From contig NZ_JABBKX010000003.1 of the NCBI RefSeq assembly GCF_012927745.1, forward strand, positions 434,001 through 498,000: a DNA stretch of 64,000 nt, read 5' to 3'. The position numbers were made by a program, and so were the translations under genes. The notes beneath the pieces are model-generated. The model was not told the origin of the DNA. It made no database searches and saw only the letters and a program-made list of their open reading frames with translations. Position 1 is the stretch's first letter. The number at the start of each line of letters is the position of its first letter. Origin of the DNA: Neoroseomonas marina. GTDB taxonomy: Bacteria > Pseudomonadota > Alphaproteobacteria > Acetobacterales > Acetobacteraceae. Positions 45,703-54,893 of this stretch are shown piece by piece.

Positions 45703-46125
45703 ATGCTGCTGACCGGCACGGATCTGCTCACCATCGAGCGGACGCTGCAGCTGGCCATTGCGCCCGCCTTCATCCTGGGTGGCATCATGGCGCTGCTGTC
45801 GCTGCTCTCGTCGCGACTGCAGCGCCTGGGCGATCTGTACGAGGAGGCCCGCAGCGGCATCGAATCGCCGCTGACGGACCTGCACCTGCTGGCTCGGCGC
45901 GCGCGCCTGATCTATCGGGCCATCACCTTTGCCATCGCCGCGGCGGTTCTGCTCTGCATCCTTGTCATCGCCGCCTTCGTCGAACCGCTCGCGCATGTGC
46001 GCGCGGGCGGGCATATCGCGGGGCTGCTGTTGTTGGGGATGCTCAGCCTGACAGCCTCGCTTGCCTGCTTCCTGCGCGAGGTGCTGATGAGCCGCGACAA
46101 GCTGCCCACACTGCCGCAGCAGTGA
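45703..46125 (+). CDS. DUF2721 membrane protein
   Basis: A 140-aa membrane protein with three hydrophobic segments (about 16-32, 72-92 and 100-122). The DUF2721 pattern is visible: LQLAIAPAFILGGIMALLSL followed by SSRLQRLGDLYEEAR and a conserved helix with RRARLIYRAITFAI. Function unknown. ATG 45703 is preceded by GGAGGGG. Its stop overlaps the GTG start of the methyltransferase gene (GTGA). Confidence 0.83.
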   Translation: MLLTGTDLLTIERTLQLAIAPAFILGGIMALLSLLSSRLQRLGDLYEEARSGIESPLTDLHLLARRARLIYRAITFAIAAAVLLCILVIAAFVEPLAHVRAGGHIAGLLLLGMLSLTASLACFLREVLMSRDKLPTLPQQ

Positions 46126-47429
46126 CCGTCGATCCTGTCACGCTGCGCGTCACCGGCATGGGCGCCGCCGGGGACGGCCTGTCCGTGCTGCCCGACGGCA
46201 CGCCCTGCTTCGTGGCCCGTGCGCTGCCCGGCGAGACCGTGCGCGCCACGCCCGGCGCAAAGCGTGGCGACGGCCGCGCCGCCACCCTCATCGACATCGT
46301 GGCGTCGAGCCCCGATCGCGTCGCCCCGCCCTGCCCGCATTTCGCGCAAGGCTGCGGTGGCTGCACGGTGCAGCATTGGGCGCCGGCCGCGCAGGCCGCC
46401 TGGAAGCGCGACAAGGTGCGCGAGGCGCTGTCCCGCGCCGGCTATCCCGATGCGCCCGTGACGGACACGGTGACGACGGCGCCGGGCCATCGCCGTCGCG
46501 CCGACCTCGCGCTCCGCCGTGGGCCCGGCGGCATCGTCGCCGGCTTCCACCGCGCCGGCAGCGCCGAGGTGCTGGACATCGCGGCCTGCACCGTCCTCGA
46601 CCCGCGTCTGGTCGACCTGCTCACTCCGCTGCGCGCCATGCTGAAGCGTTTGCCGGCGCTGCGGCGCGAGGGCTCCGCCGTGGTGAACCTGCTCGACACC
46701 GGCCCGGACCTGCTGCTGCGCACCGACGGGTCGCTGGCGCCCAGCGACCGCGCCATGCTCGCCGCCTTCGCCGCGGAAGCCGGCATCCCGCGCATCGCCT
46801 GGGCGCTGAAGGACGGGCCAGCCGAGATCGCGGCCCAGATCGGCCCGGCGACCATCGCACTGTCCGGCGCGACCATCGCCCCGGCCCCCGGCGCCTTCCT
46901 GCAGGCTAGTCCCGAAGGGGAAGCGGCGATCGTCGCCGCGGTTCTGGCTGCCCTGCCTGCCAAGCTGACGGGCCGCGGGCGGATCGCGGATCTCCATGCC
47001 GGGCTCGGCACCCTGTCGATCCCGCTGGCCGCGCGCGGGCGCGTCGCCGCCTTCGAAGGCGATGCCGCGGCCGTTGCCGCGCTGTCCGGGGCCGCGGGAC
47101 GGGCCGGCGTGCCGGTCACCGCGACGCGGCGCGATCTCGCCCGCCAACCGCTCACCGTGCAGGAACTGATCGCCTTCGCGGCCGTGGTGCTCGACCCGCC
47201 CCATGCGGGGGCGGCGGAACAGGTCGCGCTGCTGGCGCGCAGCCAGGTGCCGCTGGTGGTCTATGTCTCCTGCAACCCGGCGGCGCTGTCGCGCGACGCA
47301 CGGGTCTTCGCGCAGGCAGGCTGGCGCGTTTCCACCGCCACCCCCATCGACCAGTTCGTGCATTCCGCCCAGACCGAGGCGGTGGTCGCCTTCAGCGCGG
47401 CTCGACCTTCGAAAGGTAAAGCGTGGTAA
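46122..47429 (+). CDS. RNA (uracil-5-)-methyltransferase, RlmD/RumA type
   Basis: A 435-aa SAM-dependent methyltransferase of the TrmA/RumA family that makes m5U in 23S rRNA or tRNA. It has an N-terminal TRAM-like domain (1-55), the Fe-S cluster cysteines Cys71, Cys78 and Cys81 in CPHFAQGCGGC with a fourth probably in DIAACTVLD, SAM motifs IADLHAGLGTLSIPLA and VVLDPPHAG, and the catalytic Cys in VYVSCNPAALSRD followed by the base glutamate in HSAQTEAVVAF. It starts with GTG 46122, coupled to DUF2721. Its 3' end overlaps the convergent FkbM gene by 38 bp. Confidence 0.9.
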   Translation: MTVDPVTLRVTGMGAAGDGLSVLPDGTPCFVARALPGETVRATPGAKRGDGRAATLIDIVASSPDRVAPPCPHFAQGCGGCTVQHWAPAAQAAWKRDKVREALSRAGYPDAPVTDTVTTAPGHRRRADLALRRGPGGIVAGFHRAGSAEVLDIAACTVLDPRLVDLLTPLRAMLKRLPALRREGSAVVNLLDTGPDLLLRTDGSLAPSDRAMLAAFAAEAGIPRIAWALKDGPAEIAAQIGPATIALSGATIAPAPGAFLQASPEGEAAIVAAVLAALPAKLTGRGRIADLHAGLGTLSIPLAARGRVAAFEGDAAAVAALSGAAGRAGVPVTATRRDLARQPLTVQELIAFAAVVLDPPHAGAAEQVALLARSQVPLVVYVSCNPAALSRDARVFAQAGWRVSTATPIDQFVHSAQTEAVVAFSAARPSKGKAW

Positions 47430-48435
47430 CGCGGCGCTGCGTCATCAGTTCCTCGGCCGTGCAGGGCTTGGCGCGCGAATCCCCGTCGATGTAGCGCAGC
47501 GGATAGCGCGCCGAGAGCGCGGCGAGCAGCGCCAGCGCCTCCTTGCAGCGATTGGCGTCGAACTCCATCAGGATGCGCAGGTTCGGGCTGCGGTCGAGCA
47601 ACCCGCCCAGGCCCGCGACGATGCTGTCGGCAGCGCTCGCCACCCCGATGCGCAGCACGTCGATGCTGCCAGGTTCGAGATCCTGCAGCGCCTCCGCCGG
47701 CGCCGGACAGCCCGCGCGGCCATGCTCGAAGGTGAACCAGTTGGCGAAGGAACCATGGAGCGGCCCGGTGAGCTGTGCCGGCACCCGCAGCGCTTCGTGC
47801 TTCGCCTCCGCGGCTGCGCAGCGGTGGAGCGTGACGATGTCGCCCAGGCCGTTCACCGCGACATTCCGGCGCAGCAGGGAATGCAGCCACGGGTTCGGCT
47901 CGAGCGCTACGACACGCCCCGCGCTACCGACCAGGTCCGCGAGCACCGCCGAGTAGTAGCCATAGACGGCGCCGACGTCGTAGGCGGTCTCCCCGCGCGC
48001 GACGTTCCGGCAGATGAACTCGGTGATCCAGTATTCCCAATAGCCGTCGAGCAGCAGATGCGGCGCGATGCCGCCATCGGCAGCGTCGGTGAACATCTTG
48101 AAGCGGCCGAGCGTGCGGCAGAGCACGCTGCCATCGGGCAGCGGCACGTTCTGGGTGCGGTCGCGGATCAGCGCCTCGACCTGCCGGCGGTTGCCGCCGC
48201 GGAAGAGTTCCTCGAGCGTCGCGATGTCCCGGCGACCCACCGCGGCGTGCATCGCCTCGAGCTCGGCGCGCAGGGTGGCGAGCTCCCCGCGGATGCGGAA
48301 CAGCTCCTCATGCGTGCCGAGCGTCCCGTGGCGCGATCCGCCGGTGGCGAACAGCCAGGAGAACAGCCGCGGGACGAGACCGGGCCGGCTGGCCGCGGTC
48401 GGCAAGGTCGGGAAATGCGTGTCGTCCTTCGGCAC
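47392..48435 (-). CDS. FkbM-family methyltransferase
   Basis: A SAM-dependent methyltransferase of the FkbM family (about 347 aa), probably acting on a sugar or secreted-product hydroxyl. The motif I region reads TAYDVGAVYGYYSAVLADLV, where the common asparagine after DVGA is a valine; ALEPNP follows. An N-terminal helical region (40-90) may be a coiled coil. The start is uncertain: GTG 48435 has GGAAGGGG upstream, while ATG 48564 has no ribosome site and adds Arg-rich residues. It overlaps the convergent RNA methyltransferase gene. Confidence 0.78.
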   Translation of the reverse strand: MPKDDTHFPTLPTAASRPGLVPRLFSWLFATGGSRHGTLGTHEELFRIRGELATLRAELEAMHAAVGRRDIATLEELFRGGNRRQVEALIRDRTQNVPLPDGSVLCRTLGRFKMFTDAADGGIAPHLLLDGYWEYWITEFICRNVARGETAYDVGAVYGYYSAVLADLVGSAGRVVALEPNPWLHSLLRRNVAVNGLGDIVTLHRCAAAEAKHEALRVPAQLTGPLHGSFANWFTFEHGRAGCPAPAEALQDLEPGSIDVLRIGVASAADSIVAGLGGLLDRSPNLRILMEFDANRCKEALALLAALSARYPLRYIDGDSRAKPCTAEELMTQRRVTTLYLSKVEPR

Positions 48436-48592
48436 CGGCGTGTCGTGACCCCTTCCGTCTCCGGCGTGTAGCGCCCGAAGGATGAAAATCCCACCAAGAC
48501 TGCGCCGAGGCAACCCGCCTCGACGCGCGGCGACCCTTGATCGTTCGGCGGGCAGGGCCACCATCTACCGATCTGGGAGAGGGTCACGAAGA

Positions 48593-49558
48593 ATGCTGCA
48601 CCGCCGTATCGCCCTGCTGGCCGCGGGATCCGCGCTTGCCGCACCGTCCCTGCCGCGGATCGCGGCAGCGCAGGGGCAGCCGGCACCGGCCCAGGCGCCG
48701 GGCTTCTACCGGTTCCGCGTCGGGGCCATCACGGTGACGACGGTGCATGACGGGTTCTTCGCCCGGCCCCTGGAAGGCTTCGTGCGGAACGCGCCGCTCG
48801 CGGACGTGCAGGCGGCCGCCCGCGACGCCTTCCTGCCGACCGACACGACTGTCATCCCCTTCACCATCACCTTCGTCCAACGCGGCGATACGCTGGCGGT
48901 CTTCGACGCGGGCAACGGCGTGACGCCGGCCGGCGCGACGGCCGGGCGGATGATCGCGAACATGGCGGCCGCGGGCATCGACCCTGCGCGCGTGACGCAT
49001 GTGATCCACAGCCATTTCCACGGCGACCACGTGAACGGCCTGCTGAACGCGACGGGCGGCGCCGCCTTCCCGAACGCGGCCGTGCTGGTGCCGGAACCCG
49101 AATGGGCCTGGTGGACGACGGCGGGCAACGAGACGCGCACGCCGGAAGGCCAGCGCCCGACCTTCGCCAACGTCGCGCGGCGCTTCGGGCCGTACCAGGG
49201 CAAGGTCGCGCCCTTCCGTCCTGGCGCCGAGGTCATCCCCGGCATCACCTCGCTCGCCGCGCCGGGCCATACGCCGGGCCACACCATCTTCCGCATCGCG
49301 GATGGCGACGCGCAGGCGATGTTCCTCGCCGACGTGACGAACCGGCCCGAGATCATGATGGCCCATCCGGACTGGCAGATCGTCTTCGACTTCGATGGCG
49401 ACATGGCCGCCGCGACGCGACGCCGCGTGCTCGACATGGTCGCGACGGATCGGATCCGCGTCACCGGCTACCACTACCCCTTCCCGGCGAGCGGCCACGT
49501 GGCGCGCGCCGGGAATGGCTTCCGCTTCGTCCCCGCCGATTGGTCGAGCGTGGTCTGA
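48593..49558 (+). CDS. Exported metallo-beta-lactamase-fold hydrolase (copy 1)
   Basis: A 321-aa MBL-fold protein with a signal peptide (MLHRRIALLAAGSALAAP, a weak twin-arginine pattern). The metal motif is HSHFHGDH followed by VNGLL; later ligands are in AAPGHTPGHTIFR, FLADVTNRP and VTGYHYPFPASGH. It resembles periplasmic MBL hydrolases of the AttM/quinolinate-lactonase-like kind; the substrate is unknown. It is a paralogue of the next gene and 28 bp upstream of it. Confidence 0.88.
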   Translation: MLHRRIALLAAGSALAAPSLPRIAAAQGQPAPAQAPGFYRFRVGAITVTTVHDGFFARPLEGFVRNAPLADVQAAARDAFLPTDTTVIPFTITFVQRGDTLAVFDAGNGVTPAGATAGRMIANMAAAGIDPARVTHVIHSHFHGDHVNGLLNATGGAAFPNAAVLVPEPEWAWWTTAGNETRTPEGQRPTFANVARRFGPYQGKVAPFRPGAEVIPGITSLAAPGHTPGHTIFRIADGDAQAMFLADVTNRPEIMMAHPDWQIVFDFDGDMAAATRRRVLDMVATDRIRVTGYHYPFPASGHVARAGNGFRFVPADWSSVV

Positions 49559-49586
49559 CAGGGCCTCAGGAGCAGGAGACACCCCG

Positions 49587-50537
49587 ATGCGCATCACCCG
49601 TCGCGCCGCCGGCACGCTGCTGGCCGCGCCCCTGGTCCTGCGGGCCGGCGGTGCCGCCGCGCAGGCCGCCGCACCGCCGATCGTCGGCCCGGCCTTCCAC
49701 CGCTTCCGCGTCGGCGCGCTGACCGTGACCGTCGTGACCGACGGATCCAACGTCCGCGGCGATGTCCGCCAGGGCCTGGTCGTCAATGCCTCGGGCGAGC
49801 AGGTCACCGCCGCCATGCAGTCGGCCGGCCTTTCCGGCACCGCGATGCGCAACCCCTACAACGTCACCTTCGTCGAGACGCCCCGCGGGCTTGTCGCCTT
49901 CGACGCCGGCACCGGCGGCGTCGGCGCCGAGACCGGCGCGCTGCCGGCCAACATGCGGGCCGCTGGGCTCGACCCCGCGCAGGTGGTGCTGATCGTCCAC
50001 ACGCATTTCCATGGCGACCATATCGGCGGCCTCGCGACCAGTGACGGCACGGCGCTCTTTCCCCAGGCGCGCATCGCGGTGCCTGAGCGCGAATGGGCCT
50101 TCTGGACCGATGCCGGCGAGGAAACCCGCGCCGCCGAGGCGCGCCGCCCCGGCTTCGCCCTGGTCCGGCGCCGCTTCGCGCCCTACGCCGCGCGCGTCGA
50201 GCGTTTCGCGCCGGGCGCCGAGGTCGCACCCGGGATCCATGCCATCGCAACCAACGGCCACAGCCCCGGCCACACCTCCTTCCTCATCGCCGAGGGGCGG
50301 GAGCAGGTCCTGGTGATCGGGGACGCCGTGACCACGCCGCCCTTCTTCATGGCGAACCCCACCTGGTACCCGGTCTTCGACATGGACCCGACCATGGCGG
50401 TGGAGACGCGGCAGCGGTTGCTCGATCGCGCGGCCACCGAGCGCATGCCGGTCATCGGGTACCATTTCGACATGCCGGCGACGGGCCGCGTGGAGCGCGC
50501 CGGGACCGGCTACCGACTGGTGCCGGCCAACGCCTGA
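49587..50537 (+). CDS. Exported metallo-beta-lactamase-fold hydrolase (copy 2)
   Basis: A 316-aa paralogue of the preceding gene. It has an N-terminal signal MRITRRAAGTLLAAPLVL with a twin-arginine pattern, the metal motif HTHFHGDHIGGL, NGHSPGHTSFLI, VIGDAVTTPPFF and IGYHFDMPATGRVERAG. ATG 49587 follows AGGAGAC. The pair probably arose by tandem duplication and then diverged substantially outside the motifs. Substrate unknown. Confidence 0.88.
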   Translation: MRITRRAAGTLLAAPLVLRAGGAAAQAAAPPIVGPAFHRFRVGALTVTVVTDGSNVRGDVRQGLVVNASGEQVTAAMQSAGLSGTAMRNPYNVTFVETPRGLVAFDAGTGGVGAETGALPANMRAAGLDPAQVVLIVHTHFHGDHIGGLATSDGTALFPQARIAVPEREWAFWTDAGEETRAAEARRPGFALVRRRFAPYAARVERFAPGAEVAPGIHAIATNGHSPGHTSFLIAEGREQVLVIGDAVTTPPFFMANPTWYPVFDMDPTMAVETRQRLLDRAATERMPVIGYHFDMPATGRVERAGTGYRLVPANA

Positions 50538-50604
50538 CCGATACGGTCGGATGTGGCGGCCGCAAGCGCGGAGAGGCTAGCCTCTCCGCCGCAGGAGGAT
50601 CGCC

Positions 50605-50919
50605 ATGCGCCTCGTCGCCCTTGCCGCCGCCGTCGCGGGTCTTGCCTTCGCCACGCCCGCCCGCGCCGATGCCATCGACGGGCATTGGTGCACCGAGGGC
50701 GGGCTGCGCCTGTCCATCGCCGGGCCCAGCATCGTGACGCCGGGCGGCGCGCGGCTCCAAGGCGACTATGGACGGCATGACTTCGCCTACACCGCCCCCG
50801 CCTCCGATCCCGGGGGCAGCCAGCGCGTGACGATGCGCCTGCGCGGAGAGAACCTGATGCAGGTCGAGGCTGCGGGGCTCGACCCGCTCTGGCGCCGCTG
50901 CGGCCCGCCGACTAGCTAG
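50605..50919 (+). CDS. Small secreted protein of unknown function
   Basis: A 104-aa protein with a signal peptide (1-21, cleaved near ARA-DA). The mature part, DAIDGHWCTEGGLRLSIAG, contains two cysteines (WCTEGG and RRCGPP) that may form a disulfide. The ATG is preceded by GGAGGATC. It is 67 bp after the second MBL gene and may be part of its transcript. Confidence 0.65.
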   Translation: MRLVALAAAVAGLAFATPARADAIDGHWCTEGGLRLSIAGPSIVTPGGARLQGDYGRHDFAYTAPASDPGGSQRVTMRLRGENLMQVEAAGLDPLWRRCGPPTS

Positions 50920-51118
50920 TTCCTTCGCCAGCGCTCTCGGCGACGTCCCCAACCCATCGTTTGCGCGCGCAATCGGGGCCATTCGATCGGCACCGGCGCT
51001 TCGCTCCACCGCGCGCCGGATCGTCGCCCCGCCTTCCCGACGAGGTTGCGCCGTCCGATCGCCGTCTGCTCCAGAAGGCTGCGCAACCGCGTGCTTGACG
51101 TAAGCTGTGCTATTCTTT

Positions 51119-51136
51119 ACTGACTGTCCGGTCAGT
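51119..51136. promoter_or_regulatory. Palindromic operator and promoter of the TetR-ABC operon
   Basis: ACTGAC-TGTCCG-GTCAGT is a perfect dyad of TetR type, 15 bp before the regulator's ATG. A TTGACG box at 51095-51100 is placed so that its -10 region (about 51118-51123) overlaps the dyad. This suggests auto-repression. The remaining 170 bp back to 50920 holds nothing recognisable. Confidence 0.65.
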
Positions 51137-51151
51137 CAAAAAGAGGCCCCG

Positions 51152-51784
51152 ATGCAGGCCCCCACCCCCCGCCGCCGGCGCAAGGACGCCCGGCCGGCCG
51201 AACTGCTCGATGCCGCGCTCGACACCTTCCGCGAGAAGGGCTTCGCCGCCACGCGGATGGAGGACATTGCCGCCCGCGCCGGCGTCTCCAAGGGCACGAT
51301 CTACCTCTACTACCCCTCGAAGGAGGCGGTGTTCGAGGCGCTGGTCCGCGCCAACCTGGTGCCGCGCATCGAGCGCATCCAGGGGCTGATGGCCACCACC
51401 CGGGGCTCGGCGACCGAGCGGCTGCACATGATCATCGCTGCCTTCGCCCAGGTCGCCGCCGATGCGAGGCTCGTCGCCCTGCCCAAGCTGGTGCTGGCCG
51501 AGGCGGGCAACTTCCCCGACCTCGCCCGCTTCTACCGGCACGAGGTGATCGGCCGCGGCCTGGCCCTCGTCGCCGGCATCCTGCGGGGCGGGATGGAAAG
51601 CGGCGAGTTCCGCCCGCTCGACCCCGAGGTGACGGCGCGGCTGTTCATGGCGCCGATGATCCTCGCCGCGCTGTGGCGGACGACCTTCGCCCCGATCGAG
51701 GATGCCCCCCTGCCGCCCGAGACGTTGCTGCGCCAGCACCTCGACCTCTTCCTCCGCGGCCTCCGCCCAGAGCCTGCGTCATGA
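51152..51784 (+). CDS. TetR-family repressor
   Basis: A 210-aa regulator. The HTH lies at about residues 10-56 (AALDTFREKGFAATRMEDIA then ARAGVSKGTIYLYYPSKEAV). The C-terminal ligand domain begins near residue 80. I chose ATG 51152 over an in-frame ATG at 51107, because the latter lies upstream of the operator. It is the first gene of a four-gene operon, with stop and start codons overlapping (ATGA) at each junction, so it probably represses the exporter genes that follow. Confidence 0.92.
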   Translation: MQAPTPRRRRKDARPAELLDAALDTFREKGFAATRMEDIAARAGVSKGTIYLYYPSKEAVFEALVRANLVPRIERIQGLMATTRGSATERLHMIIAAFAQVAADARLVALPKLVLAEAGNFPDLARFYRHEVIGRGLALVAGILRGGMESGEFRPLDPEVTARLFMAPMILAALWRTTFAPIEDAPLPPETLLRQHLDLFLRGLRPEPAS

Positions 51785-52728
51785 GGCGCCTCGCCCCCGT
51801 CCTCCTGCTGCTCGCCCTCGCCGGCTGCGACAAGCCGCCGCCCGACGGCGTCTTCCAGGGCTATGTCGATGCCGAGTACCTGCGCATCGCCGCCCCCGAG
51901 GCCGGCTGGGTCGCCAGCGTCGACGTGACCAAGGGCGCGCAGGTCGCGGCTGGCGCGTCCTTGTTCACGCTCGACAGCGACCTCCAGCGCGCCGCCGTCG
52001 CGCAGGCGCGCGCGACGCTCGACAAGGCGGAAAGCGACCTCGCGGACCTCTTGAAGGGCGCGCGGCCGGAGGAGATCGCCTCGATCGAGGCGCAACTCGC
52101 CGAAGCCGAAGCCGCGCTCGACCTCGCGCGCATCCAGTTCCGCCGGCAGGACCAGCTCGCCCGCACACGCGTCGCCTCGGAACAGGCGCTCGACCAGGCG
52201 CGCGCGACGGCCGAGCAGGCCGAAGCCCAGCGCAACCGCATCCGCGCCGATCTCGCCACCGCGCGGCTGCCGGCGCGCGAGGACCGCATTGCGTCCGCCC
52301 GTGCGGCGGTGAATGCCGCGCGCGCGGCGCTGGTGCAGGCCGAATGGCACCTCACGCAACGTAACGTCACGAGCCCCGCCGCCGGCGTCATCGACGACGT
52401 GCTGCGGCGACCCGGCGAATGGGTGCCGACGAGCGGCACGGTGATCAGCCTGCTGCCGCCGGAGGCGGTCAAGGTCGTCTTCTTCGTGCCCGAGGCCCGG
52501 CGCGCCGCCTTCCGCCCTGGCGACACCGTCGCAGTGGATTGCTCCGGCTGCCCGCAGGACCTGACCGCGCGGATCAGCCGCGTCGCGCAGGAGGCCGAGT
52601 ACACCCCGCCGGTCATCTACAGCCGGGAGACGCGCGCGAAACTGGTTTGGCGCATGGAGGCGATCCTCACGCCCCTGCCCGGCGCCCCGACGCCCGGCCA
52701 GCCGGTGAGCGTGCGGGCGCGGCCATGA
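51781..52728 (+). CDS. HlyD-family membrane fusion lipoprotein (YbhG-like)
   Basis: A 315-aa periplasmic adaptor of an ABC efflux system. It has a lipoprotein signal (LALAGC, Cys16), barrel-sandwich halves (YVDAEYLRIAAPEAGWVASV and NVTSPAAGVIDDVLRRPGEW) and a long helical hairpin (about 75-185) for docking to an outer-membrane channel. E. coli YbhG has a similar layout but is not a lipoprotein. It is coupled to TetR and to the ATPase gene. Confidence 0.9.
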   Translation: MRRLAPVLLLLALAGCDKPPPDGVFQGYVDAEYLRIAAPEAGWVASVDVTKGAQVAAGASLFTLDSDLQRAAVAQARATLDKAESDLADLLKGARPEEIASIEAQLAEAEAALDLARIQFRRQDQLARTRVASEQALDQARATAEQAEAQRNRIRADLATARLPAREDRIASARAAVNAARAALVQAEWHLTQRNVTSPAAGVIDDVLRRPGEWVPTSGTVISLLPPEAVKVVFFVPEARRAAFRPGDTVAVDCSGCPQDLTARISRVAQEAEYTPPVIYSRETRAKLVWRMEAILTPLPGAPTPGQPVSVRARP

Positions 52729-53669
52729 CCGACGCACCCGCCATCTCCGTCCGGGGCCTGACCAAGCGCTTCGGCGACAAGACGGTGGTGGACGGCTTCG
52801 ACCTCGATGTCGCGCGCGGGCAGATCCATGGCTTCCTCGGCCCCAACGGCAGCGGCAAGACGACGACGATCCGGATGCTCTGCGGCCTGCTCGTGCCCGA
52901 TGGCGGCAGCGGCACCTGCCTCGGCCGCGACATCCTGACCGAGGCCTGGGAGATCAAGCGGCGCGTCGGCTACATGACGCAGCGCTTCAGCCTCTACGAG
53001 GATCTCACGATCCGCGAGAACCTCGACTTCGTCGCGCGGCTCTATGACCTGGATCGACGTCGCGAGACGGTGGATCGCGCGTTGGACCGCCTCAGGCTGG
53101 CGAAGCGCAGCGGGCAGCTGGCGGGCACGCTGTCGGGCGGCTGGAAGCAGCGGCTCGCGCTCGCCGCCTGCGTGCTGCACGAACCGGAACTGCTGCTGCT
53201 GGACGAACCCACCGCCGGCGTCGATCCCAAGGCGCGGCGGGAGTTCTGGGACGAGATCCACACGCTCGCCGAGGGCGGCATGACCGTCCTCGTCAGCACG
53301 CACTACATGGATGAGGCGGAACGCTGCCACCGCATCGCCTACCTCGCCTATGGGCGGCTGCTCGCGGTCGGCACGGTGGCGGAGGTGATCGCCCATTCGG
53401 GCCTGTCGACCTGGCATGTGAGCGGCCCCGAGCGGCGCATCGGCACGCTGGCGCGCGACCTCGCCGCGCGGCCGGGCGTCGAGATGGTCGCGCCCTTCGG
53501 CGCGACGCTGCATGTCAGCGGATCGCAGGCCGCAGCACTCGCCGAGGCGATCGCGCCCTTCCGCGCCGAGCCGGATCTCGCCTGGTCCGCGGCGAAGCCC
53601 TCGCTCGAGGACGCCTTCATCCACCTGATGGCGGAAGCGCCGGTGCCGAGCGGAGCGCCGTCGCGATGA
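52725..53669 (+). CDS. ABC transporter ATP-binding protein (YbhF-like, single domain)
   Basis: A 314-aa ATPase with Walker A GPNGSGKTTT (39-48), signature LSGGWKQRLALA, Walker B LLLLDEPTAGVD and the H-loop VSTHYMDEAERC. The C-terminal 75 residues form the regulatory domain typical of DrrA/CcmA-type exporters. E. coli YbhF carries two such ATPase domains; this one has one, so it should act as a homodimer. Confidence 0.93.
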   Translation: MTDAPAISVRGLTKRFGDKTVVDGFDLDVARGQIHGFLGPNGSGKTTTIRMLCGLLVPDGGSGTCLGRDILTEAWEIKRRVGYMTQRFSLYEDLTIRENLDFVARLYDLDRRRETVDRALDRLRLAKRSGQLAGTLSGGWKQRLALAACVLHEPELLLLDEPTAGVDPKARREFWDEIHTLAEGGMTVLVSTHYMDEAERCHRIAYLAYGRLLAVGTVAEVIAHSGLSTWHVSGPERRIGTLARDLAARPGVEMVAPFGATLHVSGSQAAALAEAIAPFRAEPDLAWSAAKPSLEDAFIHLMAEAPVPSGAPSR

Positions 53670-54808
53670 GGAGAGGACCGCATTTCGCCTGGCATCGCCT
53701 CGCCGCCATGGTGGTGAAGGAATTCATCCAGATGCGGCGGGACCGGCTGACCTTCGCGATGATGGTCGGCATCCCGATTATCCAGCTGACGCTGTTCGGC
53801 TATGCCATCAACGCCGACCCGCGCAACCTGCCGACGGCGGTGCTGAGCCAGGATAATTCCTCCTTCTCGCGCGCGATCGTCACGGCGCTGCAGACCAGCA
53901 CCTACTTCCGCGTCACCACCGTCGCGCAGGATCCCGACCTGCTCGACCGCTTGCTCGCGCGCGGAGAGGTGCAGTTCGCCGTCGAGATTCCGACCGGCTT
54001 CGGGCGCGACCTGATGCGCGGCGACCGCCCTGCCCTGCTGGTGATGGCGGATGCGACGGACCCGGCCGCGACGGGCAATGCCGCCGGCGCGCTCGACCGG
54101 ATCGTGCAGTCGGCGCTGGCGCCGCTGCTCGACGGGCCGCTGGCCGGCCTCGCGCAGGGGCAGCCGCCGGTCGATCTGCGCATCCAGCGCCGCTACAACC
54201 CCGAAGGCCTGACCCAGTACAACATCGTCCCCGGGCTCATGGGCACGATCCTGACGATGACCATGATCATCATGACCGCGCTCGCCGTGACGCGGGAACG
54301 GGAACGCGGGACGATGGAGAACCTGCTCGCCATGCCCGTGCGGCCGGTCGAGGTGATGATCGGCAAGCTCACGCCCTTCATCCTGGTGGGCGGCATCCAG
54401 GTGCTGGTGATCCTGACCGCCGCGACGCTGCTGTTCCACGTGCCGATGGTGGGCGACCCGCTGGTGCTGGCCGCAGGGCTGCTGGTCTTCATCGTGGCGA
54501 ACCTCGCCGTGGGCTTCCTGTTCTCGACCGTCGCGAGCAACCAGCTCCAGGCGATGCAGATGAGCTTCTTCTTCTTCCTGCCCTCCATCCTGATGTCGGG
54601 CTTCATGTTCCCCTTCCGCGGCATGCCGGACTGGGCCCAGACGATCGGGGAGGCACTGCCGCTGACGCATTTCCTGCGCGTGGTGCGCGGCGTCATGCTG
54701 AAGGGAAACACGCTGGTCGACACCTGGCCGGACATATGGCCGATGCTGGCCTTCCTCGGCGCGGTCTCGGTGCTCGCGGTGATGCGCTACCGGCAGACGC
54801 TGGACTGA
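53666..54808 (+). CDS. ABC-2 type permease (YhhJ/YbhS-like)
   Basis: A 380-aa permease. It has an N-terminal membrane helix (FAMMVGIPIIQLTLFGYAIN), a large periplasmic loop (about 55-180) and five C-terminal helices with ERERGTMENLLAMPVRPVEV and FPFRGMPDWAQTIGEALPLT. E. coli has two permeases (YbhS and YbhR); only one is encoded here, so a homodimer is likely. It ends the TetR-HlyD-ABC operon, which probably exports a hydrophobic or toxic compound. Confidence 0.92.
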   Translation: MRRGPHFAWHRLAAMVVKEFIQMRRDRLTFAMMVGIPIIQLTLFGYAINADPRNLPTAVLSQDNSSFSRAIVTALQTSTYFRVTTVAQDPDLLDRLLARGEVQFAVEIPTGFGRDLMRGDRPALLVMADATDPAATGNAAGALDRIVQSALAPLLDGPLAGLAQGQPPVDLRIQRRYNPEGLTQYNIVPGLMGTILTMTMIIMTALAVTRERERGTMENLLAMPVRPVEVMIGKLTPFILVGGIQVLVILTAATLLFHVPMVGDPLVLAAGLLVFIVANLAVGFLFSTVASNQLQAMQMSFFFFLPSILMSGFMFPFRGMPDWAQTIGEALPLTHFLRVVRGVMLKGNTLVDTWPDIWPMLAFLGAVSVLAVMRYRQTLD

Positions 54809-54893
54809 CGTCGCGGCCCGGATATGACCTCCAAGGTCATCGCCACGAACATGCGGCCCGCTAGGCTGCTCCCATCGTCAGGAGCCGCCATCC

